From Christensenellaceae bacterium Phil1 (GTDB lineage Bacteria; Bacillota; Clostridia; Christensenellales; CAG-138), in NCBI GenBank assembly GCA_001940855.1, contig MSGS01000075.1, positions 87,846 through 151,845 on the forward strand: a stretch of DNA of 64,000 bases. The letters run 5' to 3'. Of this stretch, positions 24,847 through 34,306 are shown piece by piece. The translations under genes were made by a program, and so were the position numbers. The stretch's first letter is position 1, and every line of letters begins with the position of its first letter. Under the pieces are notes generated by a model. It had not been told where the DNA came from, did no database searches, and was given only the letters and a program-made list of their open reading frames with translations.

Positions 24847-25737
24847 ATGAACACAACCGACAACATACAGATTTATGAAGATAAGCGGATAAGAACGGCA
24901 TGGGACGAGGAAAAAGAGGAATGGTATTTTTCCGTCGTCGATGTGGTGGCGGTTTTGACAGACCAACCAGACCATCAAGCCGCAAGGAACTATTGGAAAG
25001 TAACCAAGAAGCGGCTAAAGGACGAGGGAAATGAAACGGTTACAAGCTGTAACCGTTTGAAAATGACCGCTGCCGATGGAAAACAGCGGTTGACCGACGT
25101 TGCCAACGTCGAACAGCTTTTGCGTATCATTCAATCTATCCCATCACCGAAAGCCGAGCCGTTTAAGGTTTGGCTTGCACAGGTGGGGCGGGAACGTATC
25201 GAAGAAACCATAGACCCGGAACTGACGATTGACCGCGCTCTTGAAACCTACTTACGCAAGGGATATACCCGCGAATGGATAAACCAACGCTTACAGGCAA
25301 TCCAAGTCCGCAAGGAATTGACCGACGAATGGCAAGACAGGGGCGTACAAAAGGGCGTTGAGTTTGCAATCCTCACCGATGAAATCACCCGCGCATGGTC
25401 GGGCATGACGACGCGGCAATACAAAAATCTAAAAGGCTTGACAAAAGAAAATCTGCGGGACAACATGACGACAACGGAAATCATCTTGAATATGCTTGCA
25501 GAAACTTCTACAACGGACATTTCCAAAGAAGCAAAGCCGGAAACCTTTGCGGAAAATATAGAGGTAGCCCGTCGCGGCGGTAATGTTGCCGGGATTGCCA
25601 AAAAAGCCCTTGAAGCGGAAACGGGCAAAAGCGTCATTTCCTCAAAGAACGCGGCACAGCTAAACGCCGTTGTGGTAGATATGATTGAGAGCGTGGCCGA
25701 CGCGGATAAAAAAGAGGACGGGGACGACACAAAATAA
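24847..25737 (+). CDS. BRO/DinD-like protein
   Basis: A 296-residue protein with an N-terminal BRO-type domain (IRTAWDEEKEEWYFSVVDVVAVL .. YWKVTKKRL, about 14-60) and a C-terminal region resembling DNA-damage-inducible protein D (VWLAQVGRERIEETIDPELT, then GYTREWINQRLQAIQVRKELTDEW). Such genes are common on clostridial phages and ICEs, where BRO-N domains act as antirepressors or DNA binders; the job here is unknown. Start: ATG at 24847 after AAAGGGG. It sits between two 146-bp direct repeats, and its stop codon overlaps the second, which suggests it arrived or spread as a unit. Confidence 0.82.
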   Translation: MNTTDNIQIYEDKRIRTAWDEEKEEWYFSVVDVVAVLTDQPDHQAARNYWKVTKKRLKDEGNETVTSCNRLKMTAADGKQRLTDVANVEQLLRIIQSIPSPKAEPFKVWLAQVGRERIEETIDPELTIDRALETYLRKGYTREWINQRLQAIQVRKELTDEWQDRGVQKGVEFAILTDEITRAWSGMTTRQYKNLKGLTKENLRDNMTTTEIILNMLAETSTTDISKEAKPETFAENIEVARRGGNVAGIAKKALEAETGKSVISSKNAAQLNAVVVDMIESVADADKKEDGDDTK

Positions 25738-25881
25738 CGGGTGCAGCATGGACAATTAGGCGCACAAAAAGCCTGTATTTATGCGGCTTGCGGCGCACGA
25801 AAACAGCGGGGACGATAGTTTATATTCAATCCTCAAAAATCGGCGTTCTAACAGTCCACGCAAGGGCAAAAAAAGAACAGG
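25735..25881 (+). repeat. 146-bp direct repeat, copy 2
   Basis: Second copy of 24628-24773. It starts at the TAA stop of the BRO-like gene, has one extra A in an A-run and a few substitutions, and runs into the terminator of the transfer operon. Confidence 0.88.
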
Positions 25882-25918
25882 GGCGCGGCAAGCAAAAAAC
25901 AGCTTGCCGCGCCCCTGT
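25866..25918 (-). terminator. Terminator of the ICE transfer operon
   Basis: ACAGGGGCGCGGCAAGC and its exact complement form a 17-pair stem with an eight-base loop. On the minus strand it is followed by TTCTTTTTTTG. It lies 12 bases past the stop of the TTRAP gene, the last gene of the long minus-strand operon. Confidence 0.88.
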
Positions 25919-25930
25919 TGCGCTGTGGGC

Positions 25931-26140
25931 TTATTCGTCGTCGGTAAAGGTAAAGTGCATTTGGGAAAACTCGCTGTCTGTCATAGCTTGCAGCTTATGA
26001 ATGACGCCGCCCGCAAGGTCTTTCATGTCGCTGTCCATGTACGGAAGTGCGTCGCGGATATTTTGGGTGACGCTGCTGCGGCTGTCCTCCAGATAGATAC
26101 AGATTAGGTTTTCCTCCGGGATAGTAAAAAGATTGCTCAT
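25931..26140 (-). CDS. Transposon-transfer assisting protein (TTRAP family)
   Basis: A 69-residue acidic protein beginning MSNLFTIPEENLICIYLED, then RDALPYMDSDMKDLAGGVIHKL and ending in an acidic tail. This is the TTRAP family found at the end of transfer operons in Tn1549-like ICEs, named for assisting transfer, with no known mechanism. Start: ATG at 26140 with GGAGG seven bases upstream. It overlaps nothing and is followed at once by the operon terminator. Confidence 0.85.
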   Translation of the reverse strand: MSNLFTIPEENLICIYLEDSRSSVTQNIRDALPYMDSDMKDLAGGVIHKLQAMTDSEFSQMHFTFTDDE

Positions 26141-26142
26141 AA

Positions 26143-29100
26143 TCAAACCTCCATTTCCTTTGACTTGCTCTTATCCGGCTGCTTTTTGGGCTGCTCCTGC
26201 GCCTGTTCCTTTGCTGCGGCAAGCTGCGCCCGGACAGACGGTTTTTGTTCTTTTGCCGCCGCCCGCGCTTTCCGCTGTATCTCGGTGGGGCGTTCCCCGG
26301 TTATGGGGCGTATGCACTTTAGCCCATCGGCGGCATAGATGGCGTTATCGTTTAGCTGCCGCTGCCATGCGCCCTCGCTTGGCGACCATCTGAAGCCGCT
26401 GCTTTTCAATTCGCTGCGGGTGTCCGCGTCGGGCTTACCGTCAAAGAAGATTTGCAAGCGGTTATCCTGCCTGTTGGCCTCCACCTTGCCCCCGTCAAAC
26501 TCCCAACCGACAAAGGGCGTTTCGCTTCTCTGCGTCAAAGCTGTAATGCGTTCTTTCACCCGGCGTATCTCTGCGTTGTTGTTCGACAAAGCCCATGACG
26601 GGTAGGGCTTATCGTCCACGCGCCAACCGTTTGACATACCCGCTTTTACTTTTTCGATACTCTCCGGCGATAAATGGGGGCAACCGTCAAGGGTCTTATG
26701 CTTGCGGTAATAAGCGTTTACCGCTTTCATCTTTTCCTGCAACTGTTCAAGCCCCGCAAGTTTCTTTTCCAACTTCTGAACGGCCTGCGGGTCGTCTGCG
26801 CTGATACCGCCCATGCCCGTACTGCGGATTTTATCGAGCAAGCCTTGAATATCCCGCCATTCCTCCATGTTCTTATCGCGGGCTGCGTTCTGCTTTTCTT
26901 TTTTACGGACAGGGAAATTGCTGCCTCCGGCAACCAAAATAGAAGCAACGCGGCCTTCGATGGCAAAACTCTTATTCATGTTGTCGGCCAACTTCCGGGC
27001 GTAGGTATCAAGCAAGCTGTCGATTTTATCGTGATACATGGGGTCAACACGTTCTTTCTGCCGCTTGGCTATGGCTGCGGCCTCGTCCACCGCTTGACGG
27101 TATCCGGCGGTCGCGCTGCCTTGCCTGTAATCGCGGTAGCTGTTCATGTCGTTGGCGTGTCGGGCTGCGGCCTCGTTGATATGGTAATAGGTGGGCGTGT
27201 CCGCTGCGGGGGCGGCGGCCTCCGGCGGCGTGTTATTGATAATCCCGTCAATCATGTTTTCGTTTTGCTCGGTGGTCTGCTCTGCGGCCTGTAAAGGATT
27301 TTCCCGCTGCGGCGGCTCTGCGGATATGGCAAACGCCCGCGTCCCGTTTGCCATAATGAGATATTTTCCGTCGTCGGATTGATGATGAAAACCATATCCG
27401 GCGGCCTCTATCTGCTCTTTCGTCATATCGGTCACGCGGAATGTCCCACGCGGCGTTTTGATTGCTTCCCCGGTCAAAGCGTCGTCCGGCGTGATTTCCT
27501 TTTCCGGCATTTTCAAAAACTCCGGCACTTCCTTGTAGCCGATACTGTCAACGTAATGGGCGGTGTCCTGCCCGTTCTGATGAAGCACAACCACATCGGA
27601 AACGGAAAGACTATGCCCGGTAAAGTCTGCGGGGCGGTCGATGTTAAAGCGTTCAAAAATGCGTTCAAGGGTCATGCCGCTTTCAAGGGGTGCGGTATAG
27701 GTCTGCTCATAGTTCGCCGGGTCAACGGCAAGCCCAACCGCCCGCAAGCGGTCGTATGGCTCAAAGCGGTAATCCCGCGTTTCGTCGCCGCCCTTTAGCT
27801 GATAGATGGTAAAGCTGTCGGCCTGTTCCGGCTCTGCGGCTGCTTCCCGTTCTGCAAGGGTCTTTTCCGCACGTTCCCGAACAGCGTCGCTTATATGCAG
27901 CGAATACAGCCCGGAAGCAGAGGAAAAGCCCACGTTGTTGAAAACATAGTCCACATCGGCCTCTTTCAATGCGCCTGCCGGATAAAAATTATCTCTTGTG
28001 ATAGCTTCGCTCACTTTACCGTCCGCTATGTCGTGATTTAGCCCGGTTTCAATATGAGAGCAGATTTTTCCGTCAACCGCCAATGTTACATAGTACCAAC
28101 CCATATATCCGCTGATTTTATCGTCTGTACCGTCGTTAAACTCGACGTTAAGGACGGTGTACGGCTTCAAGCCCTTTTGCGCGGCGATTTCGTTGTCTGC
28201 CGCTTCACGCTTCACAAGGGAAGTAATCGCGGTTTCCTTTGCCGCGCTGATGATTTCCGGGTTATACTGTACCAATGCCGCGTTGACACATTCGTTTTGT
28301 ATTTTTGCGGTCTTGGCTTTTGGCGTACTGTGGTTGCCGATGAACAGCGACGCGCCGTTATCAAACTTGATGGATATATCGCTTGTACCGCGCCATTTCC
28401 CCGTACATGGCGACGTTTCGATTTCGCCGGACGTACCGCCAAACGCCTGCGCGATAATCCCTATCTTGTCCTGCATAGAAAGATTTTCATATCGCTGTGC
28501 AATCTCAACCGCTTTTTTCTGTAAGTCTGTAAGATGTTCGGCGGTCGGCGTGGTCTGCTCCGGCGCGGCTGCTGCGGCCTCCTGCGCTGCCTGTTCCGGC
28601 TCGGCGGCGGTCAGCTTTTCAAGTTTCCCGTCGCGGTAGGAATAGCCCTGTACCGCAATCGCTTCAAGGGTGCTGTCCGTAACGTCCCCATAAAGCCGTT
28701 GGTCGGCTTCAATGAACATCTGCAAAGTGGCTTTGACGGTATCGGATAGGGCTTGCTGTTTTTCGGGCGGTAGCCTGTTGAATACGGGCGCGTCCTGCGT
28801 CTGCGGGTATGGCTCATACCCATTAGCGGCGTATTCCTCAACCGTCATGCCCGCGCTTGCGGCCTCCTGCGTTATCTCGTCCATGACGTGCTGTTTATAT
28901 GTCTGTAAATCCGGGTCAAAGTCCCCATACGACGGGACAGGCGGCAAATCATATTCGCCGCGATTGAGCATACCCCGGCACTCGGTAACGTGCTTTTGTA
29001 TGGCGTTATACAAGGCAGTTTCGGCGGGGGACAGATTTTCAACCGTCAAAAGCCGCTGCGCGGCCTGTTCCATTTCCGACAGCTTACAATGCAGTTTGAG

Positions 29101-31740
29101 ATATGGGACAACCTCATGCAGCAATATTTCACGCTCTGCCTTATCCGCTTCCAACGCTTCCTTGCCCTCATTCCGCAACAGGTAGTTATCCCAATCGGGA
29201 TTATCGACATAACGGGTATGATACTTTTCGATGTGTTCAATCAATCCACCCTCCCCGTCGCCAAAGTCCTGCCGCCCCTCGTAATTCCGGGCTTCGCCGT
29301 TCAGCACATAATCAATGCTAAACTTTGTTTTGTCGTAACCGGGACTATCCTTGTTGGCCGCGTCAAGAGAAGCAAACAGTTTGTCCGCTTCGGACAGGCT
29401 CATGGTTTGCCCGTCCTGCAAATGTGCGCTTTCGCTCCAAATGACGGTGACAGTCGGCTCGGCTGCTGCGGCCTCCTGCGCCGCCTGTTCCGGCTGTTCT
29501 TGGGGCTGCTGTTCCGGCGCGGCTTCGTCCCGCTGCGGCTCGGTGGCCTCCCGCGCCTTTTGCAGTTCGGTAAAATGCCCCTCAATCTCGGTAATCAGTT
29601 CCTTTGCGGTCCTATGTATCGTTTCAAGGGACGATTTTAATTCGGTCAGTTCCTTGCCGCTGCTCCAATCTGCAAGATAGGCAAAGGAATAATCGGAAAC
29701 ATCAAGCCCAAAGTTTTGACATACCGCATAGGCGATACTCTCGGCCTGTACCTCGCGTGTGCGTCTGTCCGGCCTGTCCTGCGTGTCCTCGGAAAAGAAG
29801 TCGCTGCCTATGTCGTGCAGTTTGGCGTGTGCGGCCTCATGGATTGCAGTTTTTACATTTTGCAGTTGGCTCATGCCCTCGTTGATAACAATGCGCCGTT
29901 CATCATAAAGGCAACCGCCTTTTCGTTCCCCGTCAAGCGGCTCAAAGCTGATAGGAAACGGCGACGCCTTTTCAATCGCCTTAAAAAAGTCCTCATATTG
30001 CGCAACGTCGGCAATCAAGGGCTGCGCCAACGTCAAGGGCGGCATTTCTTTTCCCTCGGTCTGCGAAACGTCAAAGACGGAAACAACCTTATAGGACGGT
30101 ACGGTGATTTCCTTTTCCTCCATGACGGGCTTCCCGTCCCCGTCAAGTACGGGCTTTTTCGTTTCGGGGTCAATCTTGCGCACATTCTGTTTTACCTTGT
30201 AGGGCGCGGGCGCAAGGATTTTTATGCCGTTTTCCTCTGCTTTAACGTGCCTGTCAAAATCGGTTTTCCATTGGTTGTAGCCCCTCACGAATTGGCCGCC
30301 CTGTAAAGCAATCAACATCGTGTTATTGAAGCTGTAATGATGGAATTTCGACATGGTATTTAGGTAATCCCTGTATCGCTCGCTTTCAAATACGCCTTGA
30401 ATACCCTGTTCCAGACGCCCGGTGATTTCTTTCATTTTTTCGGCGGGGTCTTTGGACGCGAACAGAATAGGGACGACGGGGCGCGGCTCTGCGGCTGCTG
30501 CCTCCTGTGCCGCCTGTTCCGGCTGCGCTGCGCTTTGTGAAGCGGCGGCTTCCGGCTGCTCGTTATCCTGCTGCGGTAGCTGCGCCTGTTCCGGCTCCTG
30601 CCCCTCAATGGTATATCCCGGCAAAAGGTGGCCGCTTACTTTGAAATGGTCGGCGTACTGCTGCGGGACAGGCGGGGAAAGTTCGGTAAATAAATGCTGA
30701 TACGCTTTAATGCGCCCGTTCAGATACTTTTCCATATCCGCCTTATCCGCAAAGACTTTACGGGTCTGTCCGGCGATTTTTGCCCGTTGCTGCGTGTCCG
30801 GGCCGTTGGTGTGAATACCCCACGTCAGCGTCCACGAATACGGGACGGACGCTTGTTTTTGGCTGTCGTATCGGGTGTTCTCGTTAATGCGGTAGTACAT
30901 ACGGTAAACCGAATTGCTGCGCACAAAATAATCGGGGTCGCGCTGCTCCCACTCGTTTGACGTATGCTTGACGGGCGGCGTTCTCACATATTCAATCGCC
31001 TTTTTGATTTCAAGCGTTTTTCCCGCCTGTTCCTCCCATGCTGCGGCGCGTTTCTGCAAGTCTGCAAAAACGGCCTGTTCCGCTGCTTCGCTTTCCTCGC
31101 GCATGGTCTGTAACTGTTCCAACGGCAAGCCCGCCAACGCGGAAATATCCGCTTTGTCCGTTTCAAAATAAACCTTGCGTTCTATCCGCATATTTTCGGC
31201 GGCTTCCAATTTGTCATGGTCGTATGTGGAATAAGACATGATTTCTCGCTTCCTTTCCTCTGTGATTTTTGTGTGCATAAGTTCGTAATCTTCGGGGGTC
31301 ATGCTTCCGTCATAGACATACGGATTAAGTTCCTGCCCGTCGTATGGGCGTTCTGAAAAGGGCAATCCTGCGGCATGGGCTGTCTGCCGCGCCGCTTCTA
31401 TCTGCTCCGGCGGGATTGTCCCGTCGTGCTGCTCGATAAATCCGGCAAGAGAATTAAAGCCGTTTTCATAATGCCAACGTACCCCGGCTGTCAGTTCATC
31501 AAGGCGCATATCCTCGGCCAAATGCCCGCAATAGTAGCCATTTAAGGCAACGGCGCGGGGGTCAATGCTGCTAATCTCTTTCCATTTCCCTATGTCGTCA
31601 TAGCTGATAGTGTCGCTGCCAAGTTCAAGATAAAGATAATCGCTATTCCAAGAACGCCCCTCGCGCCAAAACACTACCCACGCTATACCGTCGCGCAATT
31701 CATTTTGGCAATCCTTTACAGCGTCCTGCAAACTCGCCAT
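26143..31740 (-). CDS. Giant LtrC/ArdC-like multidomain mobile-element protein
   Basis: A 1865-residue cytoplasmic protein built of modules joined by near-identical EQAAQEAAAAEP linkers. An N-terminal module of ICE type spans about 1-400. An ArdC-like module follows, with an ssDNA-binding-like part (EITGRLEQGIQGVFESERYRD) and a zinc metallopeptidase HEAAH motif near 660. Then a helical module, a YodL/DUF4316-like module (YQLKGGDETRDYRFEPYDRL) and a C-terminal LtrC-like module with coiled coils. ArdC proteins bind DNA and protect incoming ssDNA from restriction in the recipient. Start: ATG at 31740 after AAGGAAG; an ATG 27 bases earlier lacks a ribosome site. It lies downstream of a duplicated palindromic leader. 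Confidence 0.85.
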   Translation of the reverse strand: MASLQDAVKDCQNELRDGIAWVVFWREGRSWNSDYLYLELGSDTISYDDIGKWKEISSIDPRAVALNGYYCGHLAEDMRLDELTAGVRWHYENGFNSLAGFIEQHDGTIPPEQIEAARQTAHAAGLPFSERPYDGQELNPYVYDGSMTPEDYELMHTKITEERKREIMSYSTYDHDKLEAAENMRIERKVYFETDKADISALAGLPLEQLQTMREESEAAEQAVFADLQKRAAAWEEQAGKTLEIKKAIEYVRTPPVKHTSNEWEQRDPDYFVRSNSVYRMYYRINENTRYDSQKQASVPYSWTLTWGIHTNGPDTQQRAKIAGQTRKVFADKADMEKYLNGRIKAYQHLFTELSPPVPQQYADHFKVSGHLLPGYTIEGQEPEQAQLPQQDNEQPEAAASQSAAQPEQAAQEAAAAEPRPVVPILFASKDPAEKMKEITGRLEQGIQGVFESERYRDYLNTMSKFHHYSFNNTMLIALQGGQFVRGYNQWKTDFDRHVKAEENGIKILAPAPYKVKQNVRKIDPETKKPVLDGDGKPVMEEKEITVPSYKVVSVFDVSQTEGKEMPPLTLAQPLIADVAQYEDFFKAIEKASPFPISFEPLDGERKGGCLYDERRIVINEGMSQLQNVKTAIHEAAHAKLHDIGSDFFSEDTQDRPDRRTREVQAESIAYAVCQNFGLDVSDYSFAYLADWSSGKELTELKSSLETIHRTAKELITEIEGHFTELQKAREATEPQRDEAAPEQQPQEQPEQAAQEAAAAEPTVTVIWSESAHLQDGQTMSLSEADKLFASLDAANKDSPGYDKTKFSIDYVLNGEARNYEGRQDFGDGEGGLIEHIEKYHTRYVDNPDWDNYLLRNEGKEALEADKAEREILLHEVVPYLKLHCKLSEMEQAAQRLLTVENLSPAETALYNAIQKHVTECRGMLNRGEYDLPPVPSYGDFDPDLQTYKQHVMDEITQEAASAGMTVEEYAANGYEPYPQTQDAPVFNRLPPEKQQALSDTVKATLQMFIEADQRLYGDVTDSTLEAIAVQGYSYRDGKLEKLTAAEPEQAAQEAAAAAPEQTTPTAEHLTDLQKKAVEIAQRYENLSMQDKIGIIAQAFGGTSGEIETSPCTGKWRGTSDISIKFDNGASLFIGNHSTPKAKTAKIQNECVNAALVQYNPEIISAAKETAITSLVKREAADNEIAAQKGLKPYTVLNVEFNDGTDDKISGYMGWYYVTLAVDGKICSHIETGLNHDIADGKVSEAITRDNFYPAGALKEADVDYVFNNVGFSSASGLYSLHISDAVRERAEKTLAEREAAAEPEQADSFTIYQLKGGDETRDYRFEPYDRLRAVGLAVDPANYEQTYTAPLESGMTLERIFERFNIDRPADFTGHSLSVSDVVVLHQNGQDTAHYVDSIGYKEVPEFLKMPEKEITPDDALTGEAIKTPRGTFRVTDMTKEQIEAAGYGFHHQSDDGKYLIMANGTRAFAISAEPPQRENPLQAAEQTTEQNENMIDGIINNTPPEAAAPAADTPTYYHINEAAARHANDMNSYRDYRQGSATAGYRQAVDEAAAIAKRQKERVDPMYHDKIDSLLDTYARKLADNMNKSFAIEGRVASILVAGGSNFPVRKKEKQNAARDKNMEEWRDIQGLLDKIRSTGMGGISADDPQAVQKLEKKLAGLEQLQEKMKAVNAYYRKHKTLDGCPHLSPESIEKVKAGMSNGWRVDDKPYPSWALSNNNAEIRRVKERITALTQRSETPFVGWEFDGGKVEANRQDNRLQIFFDGKPDADTRSELKSSGFRWSPSEGAWQRQLNDNAIYAADGLKCIRPITGERPTEIQRKARAAAKEQKPSVRAQLAAAKEQAQEQPKKQPDKSKSKEMEV

Positions 31741-31760
31741 CTGCTCACTTCCTTTCCTCG

Positions 31761-31867
31761 GTTTCATAAGGGTTTGGGACTATCCCAACAAGCAAAATCC
31801 CCGCAATCCTCAAAAGAGAAATGCGGGGATTTCCGTAAATGGGTACTCATTTACTGTGCTTGCTATC
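31761..31867 (-). promoter_or_regulatory. Palindromic leader, right copy of the 34-bp inverted repeat, with hairpin
   Basis: Positions 31834-31867 exactly repeat 21406-21439 in inverted orientation, and 31761-31792 repeat the second palindrome of the mobC leader. Between them this copy has an extra perfect ten-pair hairpin (31796-31831, AATCCCCGCA / TGCGGGGATT) followed by TTTTGCTTGTT on the minus strand. It looks like a terminator or attenuator placed between the VLP gene and the giant LtrC-like gene. Confidence 0.7.
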
Positions 31868-32228
31868 AAGTTGTTTTTAGCCTTAAACGCCTTTTCCTCT
31901 CGCTCTCGGCTTTCTGTCTGCGGTGGATTTTCTCGGCACAGGCGGGGCAATATTTCGCCCTGTTGCTTCCCGCCGCAAAGTTGCTTTTGCATACCTCGCA
32001 ACGCCTTAAATTATCGCTGTCCCGCACGATTTCAGCGTACAGCGTCTTATCTGCGGGCAAAACTGCTTCGCGGAAATAGCGGCATAAAAGGGAATAGCTG
32101 ATACTTTGGACGCATACGCAAGTGTCCCCGTCGTCAAGCAAAAGGCAGTTCCCGCAATCGTTGTTGGCACATTCAGCCCGCGCCATTTTCTTTACGGCGC
32201 GGTAATGCGCTTCTTTTAGCCGTATCAT
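31866..32228 (-). CDS. Cysteine-rich VLP-domain protein
   Basis: A 120-residue protein of the Cys_rich_VLP family. It has NNDCGNCLLLDDGDTCVC near residue 22, YSLLCRYFREAVLPAD in the middle and a second Cys cluster CEVCKSNFAAGSNRAKYCPAC (about 77-97) before a strongly basic tail. The cysteines probably bind zinc. It is found in Tn1549-like ICEs between topoisomerase and LtrC-like genes; the function is unknown. It overlaps the topoisomerase gene by four bases. Confidence 0.85.
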   Translation of the reverse strand: MIRLKEAHYRAVKKMARAECANNDCGNCLLLDDGDTCVCVQSISYSLLCRYFREAVLPADKTLYAEIVRDSDNLRRCEVCKSNFAAGSNRAKYCPACAEKIHRRQKAESERKRRLRLKTT

Positions 32229-34306
32229 TTCTTCTGCTCGACGCGGTAATTGACATACTTGCCGCCCGTATCGGCAAGGAGTACAACGCCATCAAACGTG
32301 CCGCCCGTCTTGGTGGAGTGCATACCCTTTACCTTTACTTTTCCGTCTTTCAAAAGGGCTGCGGCAATCGTCTTTGTAAAGGCCTTTTTCCGCTGCTCAA
32401 AAAACTTGTCGTTCTTCCACATGACAAAAGAGCATTTGCGGTTTCCGCAATAATAGTTTTTCTTGCCCTCATAGACGCTTTCACCGCAACGGGGACAAGT
32501 CCCGATTGCTTCCCGCTGCGGGGTGAATAGCTTTGCTTTATCCTCGGAAATATGGGAATAGGTCTTGACGATACCCGCCGCCATTTCCTCAATGCTGCGC
32601 ATGAAGTCGGCGGCGTTCTCTGTGCCTTTGGCAATCCCGGTCAGCCGCGTTTCCCATTCGGCGGTAAGCTGCGGGGAAGTCAACGCCTCCGGCAAAACCG
32701 CCACAAGATTATACCCGTCCTTGGTGGCGGTCAGCTTCCGGCCTTTGCGCTCCATAAAGCCCGCTGCAATCAGCTTTTCAATGATACCCGCCCGCGTCGC
32801 GGTCGTGCCTAATCCCTTGCGCTCCGCGTCCTCCGGCGCGTCCTCTGCTCCGGCGCGTTCCATAGCGGAAAGCAAAGTATCTTCGGTATATGCCGCCGGG
32901 GGCTGCGTGTAATGCTCGGTCAGTTCTGCCGCCGCGTCGGTATAGGTCTGCCCCTCGGTAATCGGCGGTAACGCCGCCGCGTCCGGCTCGGCTTCGTCCC
33001 CGTCCTGGCTGCCCTTAACGGTGGCGCGGAAAAGGCGGTCAATCTGCCGCCAACCCTCGCAAAGCGTCGTCCGGCCTTTGGCGGTAAAGGGATAGCCGCC
33101 GCACTCAAAAGCCGCCGTTACCGCTTCATACTCATACGGGACATGGGCGGCGCAAAGGGTCTTACAGCACACAAGCGACAATAGTTTTTTCTCGCCCTCG
33201 GTCAACATCACAAAGCCCTTTTCCACAAACTCGGCTGTCGGCAAAATGGCGTGATGGTCGGTTACTTTGCCGTTGTCTGTTACCCGCGCAAGGCTTGGGG
33301 ACAGCTCCACGCCCTGCATATAGGGGAGTAGGCCGTAAAGCCCGGTAATCAGTTCTTCCGCGCTGCGCTGCATATCGGAAGTGATATAGCTGCTGTCGGT
33401 GCGGGGATAGGTCAAAAGCCGCTTTTCATAGAGCGTTTGGGCGTAGTCAAGGGTCTGTTTCGCCGTAAATCCATACAGGCGGTTTGCTTCCCGCTGCAAG
33501 GCGGTAAGGTCAAACAGCTTCGGCGGGTTTGCGGTTTTCTTCTCGCGCTTCACAGAAACACAAACGGCCTGCGATTTCTCACAAGCCGTTTTCATCTGCT
33601 GCGCTGCCGCCGCGTCAAACTGCTTTTCGGAAAGTGCAGTAACGCCGCCCATATTCAGCCGGACAACATGATATTTTTCTTTCTGAAAGCTGCTGATTGC
33701 ATAGTCCCGTTTGACAAGCATATCAAGGGTGGGGGTCTGGACGCGCCCGACGTTCAGGGTCTTATGGTAGAGGATAGAGAAAAGGCGGGTCGCGTTAATA
33801 CCAATCAGCCAATCGGCCTTTGCCCGGCAAAGCGCGGATTGATACAGGCGGTCATAGCTGCGCCCGTCTTTCAGATTTGAAAAGCCCTCGCGGATTGCGC
33901 TTTCCTCCATGCTGCTAATCCAAAGACGGGAAAAGGGCTTTTGACAGCCCGCCTGCTCATAGACAAAGCGGAAAATGAGTTCGCCCTCGCGCCCCGCGTC
34001 GCATGAGTTTACAACCTCGGAAACGTCGGCGCGGTGCATAAGGTCTTTGACGATGGAAAACTGCTGCTCCTTGCCGCTTGATACAATGTACTGCCATTCC
34101 TGCGGGATAATGGGTAAATCCTCATAGTTCCATTTGCGGTACTGCTCATTGTAGGCCGCTGCGTCGGCAAAGCTGATTAAGTGGCCGATACACCACGACA
34201 CCAAATAGCCGTTGCCCTCATAATAGCCGCTGCGCCTGTCCGTCGCGCCCAGAACGGCGGCGATTGCCGCCGCCACGCTCGGTTTTTCTGCAATTACAAG
34301 TTTCAT
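32225..34306 (-). CDS. Type IA DNA topoisomerase (TopB-like) of the ICE
   Basis: A 693-residue topoisomerase III-type enzyme. The Toprim domain is at the N-terminus (MKLVIAEKPSVAAAIAAVLGA, then SCDAGREGELIFR with the acidic metal site). The active-site tyrosine is in LLTYPRTDSSYI near residue 300. A C-terminal zinc ribbon is CPRCGESVYEGKKNYYC (about 608-624). It relaxes or decatenates single-stranded regions, here presumably during transfer. Length is normal for ICE TopB proteins. Four-base overlaps on both sides place it inside the transfer operon. Confidence 0.95.
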   Translation of the reverse strand: MKLVIAEKPSVAAAIAAVLGATDRRSGYYEGNGYLVSWCIGHLISFADAAAYNEQYRKWNYEDLPIIPQEWQYIVSSGKEQQFSIVKDLMHRADVSEVVNSCDAGREGELIFRFVYEQAGCQKPFSRLWISSMEESAIREGFSNLKDGRSYDRLYQSALCRAKADWLIGINATRLFSILYHKTLNVGRVQTPTLDMLVKRDYAISSFQKEKYHVVRLNMGGVTALSEKQFDAAAAQQMKTACEKSQAVCVSVKREKKTANPPKLFDLTALQREANRLYGFTAKQTLDYAQTLYEKRLLTYPRTDSSYITSDMQRSAEELITGLYGLLPYMQGVELSPSLARVTDNGKVTDHHAILPTAEFVEKGFVMLTEGEKKLLSLVCCKTLCAAHVPYEYEAVTAAFECGGYPFTAKGRTTLCEGWRQIDRLFRATVKGSQDGDEAEPDAAALPPITEGQTYTDAAAELTEHYTQPPAAYTEDTLLSAMERAGAEDAPEDAERKGLGTTATRAGIIEKLIAAGFMERKGRKLTATKDGYNLVAVLPEALTSPQLTAEWETRLTGIAKGTENAADFMRSIEEMAAGIVKTYSHISEDKAKLFTPQREAIGTCPRCGESVYEGKKNYYCGNRKCSFVMWKNDKFFEQRKKAFTKTIAAALLKDGKVKVKGMHSTKTGGTFDGVVLLADTGGKYVNYRVEQKK

